Origin: Aromatoleum toluclasticum ATCC 700605
Lineage (GTDB): Bacteria; Pseudomonadota; Gammaproteobacteria; Burkholderiales; Rhodocyclaceae
DNA: 64,000 bases
Direction: 5' to 3'
Assembly: GCF_000378245.1 (NCBI RefSeq)
Contig: NZ_KB899506.1
Span: forward strand, 62,001 to 126,000
Below are positions 18,679-28,089 of the stretch, piece after piece (the stretch's first letter is position 1; each line of letters begins with the position of its first letter). Made by a program: the position numbers and the translations under genes. The notes under the pieces are model-generated. The model was given only the letters and a program-made list of their open reading frames with translations. It was not told the DNA's origin and searched no databases.

Positions 18679-21600
18679 TCACTTGAGCGAGAACATCGTG
18701 CGCCGCGCGGCACCCCCTTCACCCGCCTTGTCGCCGCTCGCCGCCTCGACCTTGGGGCTGAGCAGGAAGACCCGCTCGGCGGGAACCTTGCCATCCTCGA
18801 GCAGTTTGTCCTTGATCACCTGGCCGCGCTGCAGGGCGAGCTGACGCAGCGCCTCGTCATCCACCTTGGTGTTGGCGAGCATCAACGCCTCCATTTCCTC
18901 CACCGGCAGATCCTTGAGCAGCCCGATCGCGTTGCGCGGGCGCTTGAAGTCGGCATCACGATAGACCTTCCTGAGCCAGGTTGCGTACTCCTCTTGCGTC
19001 AACGTCAGCTCGTCGAGCGACGGCGCCTCTTCGCCCTTGCGCACCATTTCCTTGAGCTTCGCTGCCTTGACGCTGCGCTCCATCTGCACGCGCCGAACGC
19101 CATCCGGATCGGTGGCAGGATCGGCGTGGGCAGTGATTTCGAGCTTCAGCGCAGGCCGGTCGGCGAGCGCACGCGCGAGCGTCGCGACCTTCTCGGTCGT
19201 GGCCTTGTCGAGGCTCGCGCGGCCCGGCGCGAACTCGATGTAGGACAGCTCCTCGCCGCCGCCGAACATCGAGCCGAGCAGCGAGAACGGGGCGGTGAGC
19301 GCCTTGCCGATGAGGTTGATGATGGCCTTGATGACGATGCCGGCGACGCTGAACTCGGGGTCGTCGAGCGAGCCGCCGATGGGCATATTGAGGTCGATTT
19401 CGCCGCGGCTGTTCTTCAGCAGCGACACCGCTAGCTGCACCGGCAGGTTCAGCGCGGTCGGACTGTCGACCTTGTCACCGAACGTGAGCTGATCAAGGAA
19501 AACGCGGTTGGTCGCAGTGAGCTTGCGGTCCTCGATCTTGTAGTTGAGGTCGGCGGACAGCTTGCCTTTCTGGATGCCGTAGCCGACGTACTTGCCGGAA
19601 TACGCAGAGACGGCGGTGAGTTCGAAATCCTTCACCGATGCAGCGATGTCGAGGTAGCGGTCCTGCCGGAAGGGGTTGAGCTGGCCGACGACGGTGACGG
19701 GAGCGGCATTGTCCACCTTGCCGCGCAGGTCGAGCTTGGCGATGGTCGACGGGTCCGACGACAGGCCGACGAGTTCGCCCTCCATGCCCGTGAGGTTGGC
19801 GTCGTAGTTCGGCCTGATGAAACGGTCGCTGAACTGGATGTTGCCCCGCTTGATCGTCACCTTGCCGATCGAGATCGGCGGGGGCGGTTCCGCCGGCGGC
19901 GCGACCGTCGTTTCGGCCTTGCCGGACGCAGCCGGCGCCGGTGCCGGAGCGGGAACGGGCGGCACCTCACCGGGCGCCGGCGCGGCGGCCGGCTGCGCAT
20001 CCGCGGGCGTTTCGTGATGACGGATCTCGCGCAGGTTGAGGCGACCCTGTTCGTCGAGGATCAGGCGGGTGTAGAAGTCATCCAGCGAGACATCCTTGAT
20101 GGCGACCGCGAGCGGCGCGAGGCGGAAGTCGATGCCGGTGACGGCGAATTTCTTCCAGCGCAGGAAGTCCGCGGCCTGTGCCTTGTCGATGGACGCGAAG
20201 TTGTCGACGCCGACATCGCCGCGGAAGTTCGCCTTGAGGCTGCCATCGCGCACCGACTCGAAAGCGAGCTTGCCGCGCGTGCTGAGATTGCCGCGCGAGA
20301 TGGCGATGTTGAGCTGTTCGACGACATAGGGCTGCAGCGGCAGGAGGTCGACGGCCTTCAGGTCGAGGTTGAGATCGCCCTTGAGCGGGTCCATACCGAC
20401 GGCGCCCTTCACGCCGATGCTGCCGCGCTTGTTCACACGCGCCGCGAGGTCCAGCCTGGCGGTGGAGCCCTTCACCGTGCTGATGCCTTCCGCCCCGAGC
20501 TTGATCGCATCGGCGAGCAGCACGATGGGCGTGCCCTGGGTACGGTCCTCGAAGCGCGCGGACCAGTCGTCGAACGTGAGCTTGTTGACCGTCACCACCC
20601 AGGGTTTCGCTGATCCCTCGTCGGCGGACTGCTGCTTGTCGCCCTTTCCGGGCTTCGCAGCCTTGGCCGGCTTCGCGGCCGGTTCGGCCTTGCCCGGCTT
20701 CGGCTCGCCGACGAGACCGAGGGCGTCGAGCTTGCCTTGCTTGTCCCGGACCGCCGCGAACGCTGCGCCGTTCGATTCGACGCTGCCGACGTTCACCGTA
20801 CGATCGGCCGGCACGATCTTGACGTCGTTGACGGCGAAGCGCGCGAGCTTGGCGACGGGCTGTTTCTGCCCCTTGAGCGCGAGCTCGAATTCACGCAGCA
20901 CGAGTGCTTCGGCAAGAAGATCGATCTGCGGCGCCTGGTCGGCCATCTTGACCTTGTACTGGACGGTCGCGTCGACACGTCCGCCGCGGACGTCTCCGCC
21001 CGGAAGCTGCGCGGCGTAGTACGGAAGGTAGCGCGAGACGAGGAAGTTCTCGGCTGCGACGCGCCCCTCCACCTCCAGCGGATTGAGACGCACGCGGTCG
21101 CGGTGGCTGCTCTTCTCGCCGGCGTCCGTGGCGAAGTCGAGAGCGATTTCGGCGACCGCGTCCGGTGCGGTACTGACATTGCGGGCCTCGAACTGCAGGT
21201 CCCTGATCTCGGTGCGGAAAGGCTCGCCTCCGCTGTTCGGTCCGGCGGCTGCGCGGTCTTCGACACGGATCATCGCGCCGGTGATCTTCGCGTTGTCGAG
21301 TGTGAACAGCAGCGGCTCGGCGGCTGCAGGCGCTGACGCAGGGGGCGCGACAGGCGCTGCGTTCGGCGCGTTGCCCTCCGCCTGCCCGGCACCCGTCTCG
21401 GGCGCGGCAGCAGCCGGTTTGTCGGCGGCCGGTGGCGGCAGGATCTCCTGGAAATTCAGGCGTCCGTTGGCGAGGCGCACGACATCCACGGTCGGCTGCC
21501 CGATTTCGAGGCGATCGAAGTGGAGCTTGCGCGCGAGGGGCTGCACGTCGGCCAGGCCGAGCGAGAGCGTGGGGATGCCGAGCAGCGGAGCGCCGTTCGC

Positions 21601-22476
21601 GTCCTCCAGCCTGATCGCGGCGAAATCGACCGAACCCTTCAGGGCAACGTTCGGCGTTTCGTTGGCGGCCTGCGAAAAAGCGAGTTCGAGATTGGTCGAT
21701 ACACGGCCTTCGGGCAGCCGGAATGCCGGCTTGAAGGGCAGGTAGGCGACGTAAGGGGTGAAGTCGAAGCCGTCGAGCTTGAGTTCGAGGATGGTGTCGC
21801 GGTCGTTCGCGAACGGACGAGTGCGTCCGACGAGTTGCAGCGGGTGGCCGTTGATGAGCGCGGAAACGACCGGCTCGATGAAGAGTTCGATCTTGACCGG
21901 CAGATTGGAGACGAAGGGCAGGCCGATGGTGAGATCGGTGATGTCGTTCTTGACCCCGACCAGCCGGTCCTCGACGTGGACCGCGCCGTCGACGAGCTGG
22001 ATGTTGTTGAGCGAGAACAGCGCCGGCTTGTCGTCCTCCGTCTTCGGGCGCGCTGCCAGCCGCTCCTGGACGTCGGTCCAGCTGTGACGGGTTTCGTCGA
22101 GGCGCACGAAATTGACGCGCGGTGCTTCGAGGCGAATCTCGCGCAGCACGGGCGCGCCGCGGAAGATCGACTCGCCTTCGAGATTTGCATACAGCGAACG
22201 GAACGAGAACGCGCCGGGCTGGCCGTCGGCCTCAGCGATGTCGAGACCCGTTGCGGTGATGGACAGCGCGAACGGGTTGATGTCGATGTCTTCGATGGTG
22301 ACCTGGCGGCCGAGGACGTCCGAGGCGATCTTCTGCCCGAAATGGCGAACCAGCGGGGGGGCGGCCAGGAAGCCGAGCACGGCGATCACGACTACGGTGC
22401 CGGCCAGCCATTTCGCCAAACGCTTCAGCTTGGCCGGATCGAACCGCGAACTGCTGGCCTGGGCATCAACGGACAT
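18679..22476 (-). CDS. Very large DUF748 / AsmA-like envelope protein
   Basis: A 1265-residue protein with one N-terminal transmembrane helix (about 25-45) and then a long periplasmic part built from DUF748 repeats, broken by Pro/Ala-rich linkers around residues 365-395 and 820-855. The opening [28 protein letters not shown] block is typical of AsmA-like proteins. The C-terminal 170 residues contain an OmpA-like [13 protein letters not shown] stretch and a charged helical end. AsmA-like proteins form long grooves that carry lipids between membranes, which is a reasonable but untested role here. The start at 22476 has GGAGG eight bases upstream; an ATG at 22500 lacks this. Confidence 0.85.
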   Translation of the reverse strand: MSVDAQASSSRFDPAKLKRLAKWLAGTVVVIAVLGFLAAPPLVRHFGQKIASDVLGRQVTIEDIDINPFALSITATGLDIAEADGQPGAFSFRSLYANLEGESIFRGAPVLREIRLEAPRVNFVRLDETRHSWTDVQERLAARPKTEDDKPALFSLNNIQLVDGAVHVEDRLVGVKNDITDLTIGLPFVSNLPVKIELFIEPVVSALINGHPLQLVGRTRPFANDRDTILELKLDGFDFTPYVAYLPFKPAFRLPEGRVSTNLELAFSQAANETPNVALKGSVDFAAIRLEDANGAPLLGIPTLSLGLADVQPLARKLHFDRLEIGQPTVDVVRLANGRLNFQEILPPPAADKPAAAAPETGAGQAEGNAPNAAPVAPPASAPAAAEPLLFTLDNAKITGAMIRVEDRAAAGPNSGGEPFRTEIRDLQFEARNVSTAPDAVAEIALDFATDAGEKSSHRDRVRLNPLEVEGRVAAENFLVSRYLPYYAAQLPGGDVRGGRVDATVQYKVKMADQAPQIDLLAEALVLREFELALKGQKQPVAKLARFAVNDVKIVPADRTVNVGSVESNGAAFAAVRDKQGKLDALGLVGEPKPGKAEPAAKPAKAAKPGKGDKQQSADEGSAKPWVVTVNKLTFDDWSARFEDRTQGTPIVLLADAIKLGAEGISTVKGSTARLDLAARVNKRGSIGVKGAVGMDPLKGDLNLDLKAVDLLPLQPYVVEQLNIAISRGNLSTRGKLAFESVRDGSLKANFRGDVGVDNFASIDKAQAADFLRWKKFAVTGIDFRLAPLAVAIKDVSLDDFYTRLILDEQGRLNLREIRHHETPADAQPAAAPAPGEVPPVPAPAPAPAASGKAETTVAPPAEPPPPISIGKVTIKRGNIQFSDRFIRPNYDANLTGMEGELVGLSSDPSTIAKLDLRGKVDNAAPVTVVGQLNPFRQDRYLDIAASVKDFELTAVSAYSGKYVGYGIQKGKLSADLNYKIEDRKLTATNRVFLDQLTFGDKVDSPTALNLPVQLAVSLLKNSRGEIDLNMPIGGSLDDPEFSVAGIVIKAIINLIGKALTAPFSLLGSMFGGGEELSYIEFAPGRASLDKATTEKVATLARALADRPALKLEITAHADPATDPDGVRRVQMERSVKAAKLKEMVRKGEEAPSLDELTLTQEEYATWLRKVYRDADFKRPRNAIGLLKDLPVEEMEALMLANTKVDDEALRQLALQRGQVIKDKLLEDGKVPAERVFLLSPKVEAASGDKAGEGGAARRTMFSLK

Positions 22477-22705
22477 GCATTGCCTCCACGAAAATTTCAC
22501 ACCACAGGCGACGCGCTCGCGCCCATGACATCAATCTAGCAGGCCACCGCACGAGTGTGAATCTCGGCCGCGCCACTCCTCGATCTTGCACCATTGCGTT
22601 GTTGCAGGAATGGCGCAAATGTTTCCCGATTTCATAGGCGTCGCACCGTTGCCCGCGGCAGCCGGACCGGCTCCGCGGGGCGAATTGATTGGATACACCG
22701 ACGGT

Positions 22706-22719
22706 TTGACACGCATCAA
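22706..22719 (+). promoter_or_regulatory. FNR/DNR-type box upstream of hemerythrin operon
   Basis: TTGACACGCATCAA differs from the FNR consensus TTGAT-N4-ATCAA at one base. Its centre is about 40.5 bp before the start predicted by a GAGAAT -10 hexamer (22741-22746), the class II activator geometry. The 299-bp gap 22477-22775 otherwise holds only the divergent DUF748 promoter region. Confidence 0.7.
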
Positions 22720-22775
22720 GGATCACCCTGCTGGAATTGGGAGAATTCATCCACCCACACAGGAGACCCGCAACC

Positions 22776-23219
22776 ATGAGCCAGATCACTTCCCTGATGA
22801 CCGACGACCACCGCCACTGCGACCAGACCTTTGCCCGGGCCGAGACGGCCGCGGCCAAGGGCAAGTGGGACGAAGCGAGTGCTGCCCTGGAGCAGTTCGC
22901 GTCGGAACTGGAAGGTCATTTCGATACCGAGGAATCCTTCCTCTTCCCGAAGTTCGAGGCCGCCACGGGAATGACCGAGGGCCCGACCAAGGTGATGCGC
23001 GGCGAGCATGCCGAGATGCGCAGCGCGCTCACCCGCATGCGCGACGCACTCGCCAACAAGGACAAGGACGATTACGCCGGCGAAGCGGAGACGCTGCTGA
23101 TCCTGATGCAGCAGCACAATATGAAGGAAGAGAATATCCTTTATCCCATGTGCGATTCGCAGTTGGCGGGCTCCGACGTGGCAGCCGGGCTGAGCGAACG
23201 CCTTCACGCGAGGGCCTAA
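22776..23219 (+). CDS. Hemerythrin-domain diiron protein
   Basis: The 147-residue protein is a four-helix hemerythrin HHE domain. The metal ligands are visible in order: HRHCDQ near residue 11, HFDTEE near 49-54, HAEMR near 80 and HNMKEE near 112. Bacterial hemerythrins of this kind bind O2 or NO or help repair Fe-S clusters. The start at 22776 has AGGAGA upstream. It is the first gene of a tight three-gene unit (TAATG overlap with the next) preceded by an FNR/DNR-type box and placed directly before the nitrate reductase locus. A role in NO sensing or scavenging is inference. Confidence 0.88.
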   Translation: MSQITSLMTDDHRHCDQTFARAETAAAKGKWDEASAALEQFASELEGHFDTEESFLFPKFEAATGMTEGPTKVMRGEHAEMRSALTRMRDALANKDKDDYAGEAETLLILMQQHNMKEENILYPMCDSQLAGSDVAAGLSERLHARA

Positions 23220-23434
23220 TGAAGAAAACCGTAGACGCGCGCGGCCTGGAACCACCGCAGCCTTTCGAACGGGTGATGGATGCGCTGGCGGATCTGCCGA
23301 AGGGCGAGAGCCTCCTGCTCCTGCTCGACCGCATGCCCCATCCGCTGTTCCGCATCCTGGACCGCGACGGCTACAAGTATGAAAGCCGTATCCGCGACGA
23401 CGGCGTCGTCGAGATCGACATCCTGAATCCATGA
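23219..23434 (+). CDS. DUF2249 domain protein
   Basis: A 71-residue cytoplasmic protein with the DUF2249 pattern: VDARGLEPPQPFERVMDAL at the N-terminus, then DRMPHPLFRIL and a final beta strand. DUF2249 proteins have a SirA/TusA-like fold and are often found beside denitrification and hemerythrin genes; no reaction is established. Its ATG overlaps the hemerythrin stop by one base, and its stop overlaps the next ATG by four, so all three are translationally coupled. It could be a small sulfur or Fe-S related adaptor, which is inference. Confidence 0.82.
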   Translation: MKKTVDARGLEPPQPFERVMDALADLPKGESLLLLLDRMPHPLFRILDRDGYKYESRIRDDGVVEIDILNP

Positions 23435-24693
23435 TTCCCGACGGACAGACCCTCAGCTACGACGCGGCGCCGGCCTTCTCGACGCCGCTGCGTTTCTTTC
23501 TCACCGCCCCGCTCTTCGGCGCCGCCGCCGGAGCCGCCCTGCTGGCGGCGCCGGAACTGCTGGATTCGCGCTGGACGCCCGGCGCGCTGGCGGTGACGCA
23601 CCTGATAGCAGTCGGTTTCATGCTGACGGTGATGCTGGGGGCCTTGTTCCAGGTTTTGCCGGTGGTCGCGGGGGCGGTGATTCCGCGCTCGGGACCGGTC
23701 GCAACGGTCGTGCATGTGGCGATGACGACCGGCGCGCTGTGTCTGGCGTGGGGACTGGGCAGCGGCTCGCCTGCCTTTCTCGTTCCGGCGACGGTACTGC
23801 TCGGCGGAGGGCTCACGCTCTTCGTCGTCGCCGCCTTCCTCGGGCTGCGGCGGATCCCCGTGGCGCAGGCGACGCCGCGCGACATGCGCATCGCGCTGCT
23901 CGGCTTCGCTGTCGCCGTCGCGCTCGGCATCACCCTGGCGCTGGCGCTCGGCGGCCGACTCGATCTGCCGCTGCTGACCGTGCTGAAACTGCACATCGGC
24001 TGGGCCCTGCTGGGCGGGTCAGGCGTGCTGCTCGCGGCCGCGAGCTGGGTCGTCGTGCCGATGTTCCAGATCACGCCGAACTACCCGGCGACCCTCACCC
24101 GATTCTGGGCGATGGGAACCGGTGCGGTACTGCTGGTGTGGAGCGCGACCGTGTATGGCGAACTCGGCTCCGCCGAATTCGCACTGTCGGCGGCGCTCGC
24201 AGCGCTGTGTGCGCTATTCGCGGTGAGCACGCTGAGGCTGCAGCGGCAATCACGGCGCTCGGTGCCCGACATGACGACGCGGGCCTTCCAGCTCGGGATG
24301 GGGAGTTTCATCGCGGGACTCGCCTGCGTGCTCACCGCGCAGCAGTCGGAGCATCAGGTCTGGCCCCTCCTCGCCGGGATACTGATCCTCCACGGCGGCT
24401 TCGTCAGCGTGATCGTCGGCATGCTCTACAAGATCGTGCCCTTCCTCGCCTGGCTGCACCTGACCCAGGACGTCGGCAAGGCGCCGAACATGAAGAAACT
24501 GCAGCCCGATTCGCCGATACGGCGTCATCTGGCCCTGCACGCAGTCGCGCTCGCAGCCCTGCTGGTGGCGGCGCTGGTCGGCAATGCCTGGCTGATCCGC
24601 CTCGCCGGACTGCTCGTGGTCGGCGAGTTCGCTTTCCTGTTCGCGAACATCCTCAAGGTACTCGGCAACTATCGCCGGGCGCACGCAGCCTGA
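23431..24693 (+). CDS. Polytopic (about 12 TM) membrane protein, NnrS / haem-copper-oxidase-like
   Basis: The 420-residue protein consists almost wholly of about 12 hydrophobic helices, with several intramembrane histidines (THLIAVGF, KLHIGW, ILHGGF) that could bind haem or copper. The general pattern resembles NnrS and subunit I-like proteins linked to denitrification, but I cannot name a specific member. It overlaps the DUF2249 gene by ATGA and is the last gene of the FNR-boxed unit. NnrS proteins are reported to ease NO stress; the same role here is a hypothesis. A REP-like hairpin follows about 100 bp after the stop. Confidence 0.75.
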   Translation: MIPDGQTLSYDAAPAFSTPLRFFLTAPLFGAAAGAALLAAPELLDSRWTPGALAVTHLIAVGFMLTVMLGALFQVLPVVAGAVIPRSGPVATVVHVAMTTGALCLAWGLGSGSPAFLVPATVLLGGGLTLFVVAAFLGLRRIPVAQATPRDMRIALLGFAVAVALGITLALALGGRLDLPLLTVLKLHIGWALLGGSGVLLAAASWVVVPMFQITPNYPATLTRFWAMGTGAVLLVWSATVYGELGSAEFALSAALAALCALFAVSTLRLQRQSRRSVPDMTTRAFQLGMGSFIAGLACVLTAQQSEHQVWPLLAGILILHGGFVSVIVGMLYKIVPFLAWLHLTQDVGKAPNMKKLQPDSPIRRHLALHAVALAALLVAALVGNAWLIRLAGLLVVGEFAFLFANILKVLGNYRRAHAA

Positions 24694-24790
24694 TCCGGTC
24701 GCAGTAGCCGTCCGGGTTGCCCGCGCGGCCGAATTCGCCGCGCTCGTCACGCCTCCGGCATGCCGTTGCGGGACCAGCCAGCGCGAACCC

Positions 24791-24879
24791 GTAGGGCGGG
24801 ATGAAATCCCGCCGGTCGTTGGCGACTCCACCGAAAGGGGCGCTCGTCGGGCGGGCGGCGGGATTTCATCCCGCCCTAC
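24791..24879. repeat. REP-like inverted repeat pair
   Basis: Two 23-bp arms, GTAGGGCGGGATGAAATCCC plus GCC (24791-24813) and its exact reverse complement (24857-24879), flank a 43-bp loop. Each arm is itself a palindrome (GGCGGGAT-GAA-ATCCCGCC), the usual form of REP/BIME elements. It lies in the 344-bp gap before narK1 and could end the hemerythrin operon transcript or bind gyrase or IHF, as REPs do elsewhere. Confidence 0.85.
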
Positions 24880-24905
24880 TTCTCCCCTGTGCGTGGACTA
24901 GTTCT

Positions 24906-24941
24906 GAAGTACTAGGCCCGCCGGCACACGACTAGTACTTC
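24906..24941. promoter_or_regulatory. Inverted repeat upstream of narK1
   Basis: GAAGTACTAG (24906-24915) and CTAGTACTTC (24932-24941) are perfect 10-bp arms 16 bp apart, and ACTAGT occurs twice around them. It is about 100 bp before narK1, where NarL or another regulator could act, but the arms do not fit the NarL heptamer or FNR consensus. It may instead belong to the neighbouring repeat. Confidence 0.45.
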
Positions 24942-25001
24942 AACCCCTGCTTTCGGCGAATGTTCGCCGGCAGGCGCGAGGCATAACCTTGCTTCCAGCA
25001 T

Positions 25002-25018
25002 GGAACGCGGTGCGTTCC
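25002..25018 (+). promoter_or_regulatory. Leader hairpin before narK1
   Basis: GGAACGC-GGT-GCGTTCC is a perfect 7-bp stem with a 3-nt loop, 19 bp before the narK1 ATG and just before its GGAGG Shine-Dalgarno. A second short stem (CGGCGAA/TTCGCCG, 24954-24969) lies 32 bp upstream. No FNR-type box could be found in this leader. Confidence 0.45.
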
Positions 25019-25037
25019 GCCCTGGAGGAAGAGGAAG

Positions 25038-26291
25038 ATGGCCTCGCAACGCCGCAAGCAGTTCTCCGTTCTGGTGATGAGTACGACCGCATTCACGATG
25101 TGTTTTGCGGCGTGGATGCTTTTCGCGGTGATCGGGATTCCGATCAAGGCCCAACTGGGTCTCAACGAAACCCAGTTCGGTCTGCTCGCGGCAACCCCCG
25201 TGCTGACCGGCGCGCTGGTGCGCCTGCCCCTGGGCATGCTGACCGACAAACTCGGCGGCCGCATGGTGTTCTTCGCGCTGATGCTCGCGACGGTCGCGCC
25301 GATCTGGCTGATCAGCCAGGCGACGGCGTACTGGCATTTCCTGCTCGCGGGGCTCTTCGTCGGGCTCGCGGGCGGCTCGTTCTCGGTCGGCATCGCCTAC
25401 TGCGCGCGCTGGTTCGAACGCAAGAACCAGGGTTTCGCGATGGGCGTATTCGGCGCCGGCAACTCCGGCGCGGCGGTGACCAAGCTGGTCGCGCCGGTGC
25501 TGGTCGTCGCCTTCGGCTGGGAATTCGTGCCCAAGGCCTTCGCCGGAGCGATGCTGGCGATCGCCATCGCCTTCTGGCTCTTTACCTACGAAGATCCCGA
25601 ACACCGCGTGTCGTCGAGCGTGAAGTTCGCCGACCAGCTGCGCGTGCTGAAGAATCCGCGCGTGTGGAAGTACTGCCAGTACTACTCCATCGTCTTCGGC
25701 GGCTATGTGGCGCTGGCACTGTGGATGACGAAATACTACGTGACCGAGTTCGGCCTGGGCCTCGAGACCGCGGCCCTGCTTGCGGCCTGTTTTTCGCTGC
25801 CGGGCGGCGTGCTGCGCGCGGTGGGCGGCTGGTTCTCCGACCGCTTCGGCGCCCACAAGGTGACCTGGTGGGTGATGTGGGTGTCGTGGGTGTGCCTGTT
25901 CCTGCTGTCCTACCCGCACACCGAGTTCACGGTGATGACCGTGTCCGGCCCGAAGACCTTCGCGATCCATCACAACGTCTGGTTCTTCACCGCATTGATG
26001 TTCACGGTCGGCGTCGCCTGGGCCTTCGGCAAGGCGTCGGTGTTCAAGTACATCTCGGACGAATTCCCGCACGAGATCGGCGCGGTGTCGGGGATCGTCG
26101 GCCTGGTCGGCGGCCTCGGCGGCTTCCTGCTGCCGATCATGTTCGGGGCACTCCTCGACCTGACGGGCGTGCGCTCCAGTGCCTTCATGCTGCTCTACGG
26201 CGTGACCTGGGTGTCGCTGATCTGGATGTACTGGACCGAGGTGCGCCGCACCGACGTGATGCACGGCGGCGCAGCGGCCGCAACCAAGTAA
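25038..26291 (+). CDS. narK1: NarK1-type nitrate transporter (MFS)
   Basis: A 417-residue major facilitator with 12 predicted helices and the nitrate/nitrite porter signature glycines (GLAGGSFSVGIAYCARWF and the later AFGKASVFKYISDEFP segment). The basic residues in helices 2 and 8 expected for anion binding are present (VRLPLGMLTDKLGGR, LRAVGGWFSDRFG). NarK1 types are considered nitrate/proton symporters. GGAGGAAGAGGAAG precedes the ATG. It is 38 bp before narK2, and the two appear to be cotranscribed with narGHJI. Confidence 0.92.
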   Translation: MASQRRKQFSVLVMSTTAFTMCFAAWMLFAVIGIPIKAQLGLNETQFGLLAATPVLTGALVRLPLGMLTDKLGGRMVFFALMLATVAPIWLISQATAYWHFLLAGLFVGLAGGSFSVGIAYCARWFERKNQGFAMGVFGAGNSGAAVTKLVAPVLVVAFGWEFVPKAFAGAMLAIAIAFWLFTYEDPEHRVSSSVKFADQLRVLKNPRVWKYCQYYSIVFGGYVALALWMTKYYVTEFGLGLETAALLAACFSLPGGVLRAVGGWFSDRFGAHKVTWWVMWVSWVCLFLLSYPHTEFTVMTVSGPKTFAIHHNVWFFTALMFTVGVAWAFGKASVFKYISDEFPHEIGAVSGIVGLVGGLGGFLLPIMFGALLDLTGVRSSAFMLLYGVTWVSLIWMYWTEVRRTDVMHGGAAAATK

Positions 26292-26329
26292 TTCCCAAAA
26301 CAACACCAAATCCTGACCAAGGAGGAAGC

Positions 26330-28021
26330 ATGGCACCTGCAAAGCTCCGCCCGATCCCGCCGGTTCCGGGCCCCGCGCCCGCCGGCGTACGCCCAGGCGA
26401 AGGCGCGCGCGGCGCCGACATCGCGGACTGGCGCCCCGAGGACGAGACGTTCTGGGCGCGCGAAGGCAAGCGCGTCGCCAACCGCAACCTGTGGATCTCC
26501 ATCCCCAGCCTGCTGTGCGGCTTCGCCGTGTGGCTGATGTGGGGAATCATCACGGTGCAGATGGCCAACGCGGGCTTCCCCTTCACGCCCGACCAGCTGT
26601 TCTCGATCGCGGCGATCTCGGGCCTGTCGGGTGCGACGCTGCGCATCCCGGCGTCCTTCTTCATCCGCATCTGCGGCGGACGCAACACGGTGTGGCTGAC
26701 GACCGCGCTGCTGATGATCCCGGCGCTCGGCACCGGCATCGCGCTGCAGGACAAGAACACGCCGCTGTGGGTGTTCCAGCTGATGGCGCTGCTCTCGGGC
26801 ATCGGCGGCGGCAACTTCGCCTGTTCGATGGCCAACATCAGCACCTTCTTCCCGAAGCGCCTGCAGGGCACGGCCCTCGGTTTGAATGCCGGCCTCGGCA
26901 ACTTCGGCGTCACGACCTCGCAGATCCTGATCCCGGCAGTCATGACGATCGGCCTGTTCGGCGCGATCGGCGGCGACGCGATTCCGCTGGCGAAGGACTC
27001 GGCCACGCTGATCGGCAAGATCGCCGCCGGCACGCCGACCTTCGTGCAGAACGCGGGCTTCGTGTGGCTGCTGCTGCTCGTGCCGCTCGCGGTCGTCGGC
27101 TGGTTCGGGCTCAATAACCTGAAGACCGTGTCGCCCAACATCGGCTCGAACGGCGCGGCGATGGGACGCATCCTGCTGATGTACGGCATCGCCCTCCTGG
27201 TGTCCGGCGCGGGCCTCTACCTCTACCTCCCGAGCGGCTCCGGACTGCTCGCCGGCAATGGCATGTGGATCGTGCTGCCGCTGGTGATCTTCGGCACGCT
27301 GTTCGCGCTGAAGATGGTCGCCACCGGCGAGATGAAGGCGAACCTGGACAAGCAGTTCGGGATCTTCCGCAACAAGCACACGTGGTCGATGACGGCGCTC
27401 TATGTCGTGACCTTCGGCTCCTTCATCGGCTTCTCGATGGCGCTGCCGCTGTCGATCACCGTGATCTTCGGCAACACGCACGTGTTCGACCCGGCGACCA
27501 GCGCGTGGGTGCATGCGAAGAATCCGAATGCGCCCTCCGCGCTGATGTATGCGTGGATCGGCCCCTTCGTCGGCGCCCTTATCCGTCCCGTCGGCGGCTG
27601 GATCTCGGACAAGCTGGGCGGGTCGATCGTCACCCAGGTGATCTCGGTGGTGCTCGTGGGTGTGTCCGCCGTGACCGGCTACGTGATGCATCTGGCCTAC
27701 CAGTCGGCCACGCCCGAAAGCTACTTCCTCGCCTTCATGCTGCTCTTCATCGTGCTGTTCGCGGCGTCCGGCATCGGCAACGGCTCGACCTTCCGCACCG
27801 TGGGTTTCGTCTTCGACCAGGACCAGCGCGGGCCGGTGCTCGGCTGGACCTCCGCGGTCGCGGCGTACGGTTCCTTCATCGCGCCGGTCGTCATCGGCGG
27901 GCAGATCAAGGCCGGCACGCCCGAGAACGCGATGTACGGCTTCGCGGTGTTCTACGCCGCGTGTCTCGTCCTGAACTGGTGGTTCTACCTGCGCCGCAAC
28001 GCCTACATCCGCAACCCCTGA
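26330..28021 (+). CDS. narK2: NarK2-type nitrate/nitrite antiporter (MFS)
   Basis: The 563-residue transporter is the longer NarK2 type, thought to exchange nitrate for nitrite. A Pro-rich cytoplasmic N-terminus of about 55 residues precedes helix 1, and a long loop lies around residues 200-240. Signature segments are SGLSGATLRIPASFF and the GIGGGNFACSMANISTFFP stretch. In some bacteria NarK1 and NarK2 are fused; here they are separate tandem genes. A perfect GGAGG lies five bases before the ATG. It leads into narG after 68 bp. Confidence 0.92.
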   Translation: MAPAKLRPIPPVPGPAPAGVRPGEGARGADIADWRPEDETFWAREGKRVANRNLWISIPSLLCGFAVWLMWGIITVQMANAGFPFTPDQLFSIAAISGLSGATLRIPASFFIRICGGRNTVWLTTALLMIPALGTGIALQDKNTPLWVFQLMALLSGIGGGNFACSMANISTFFPKRLQGTALGLNAGLGNFGVTTSQILIPAVMTIGLFGAIGGDAIPLAKDSATLIGKIAAGTPTFVQNAGFVWLLLLVPLAVVGWFGLNNLKTVSPNIGSNGAAMGRILLMYGIALLVSGAGLYLYLPSGSGLLAGNGMWIVLPLVIFGTLFALKMVATGEMKANLDKQFGIFRNKHTWSMTALYVVTFGSFIGFSMALPLSITVIFGNTHVFDPATSAWVHAKNPNAPSALMYAWIGPFVGALIRPVGGWISDKLGGSIVTQVISVVLVGVSAVTGYVMHLAYQSATPESYFLAFMLLFIVLFAASGIGNGSTFRTVGFVFDQDQRGPVLGWTSAVAAYGSFIAPVVIGGQIKAGTPENAMYGFAVFYAACLVLNWWFYLRRNAYIRNP

Positions 28022-28089
28022 CCCGATTTTCGAACACTCACGAACACAACAACGACCGAAACGCAAAGCAGGATTCACAGGAGCAAACA

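Noticed and set aside
24880-25037. FNR box upstream of narK1
   Set aside because: I looked for TTG-N8-CAA and close variants and found none worth reporting.
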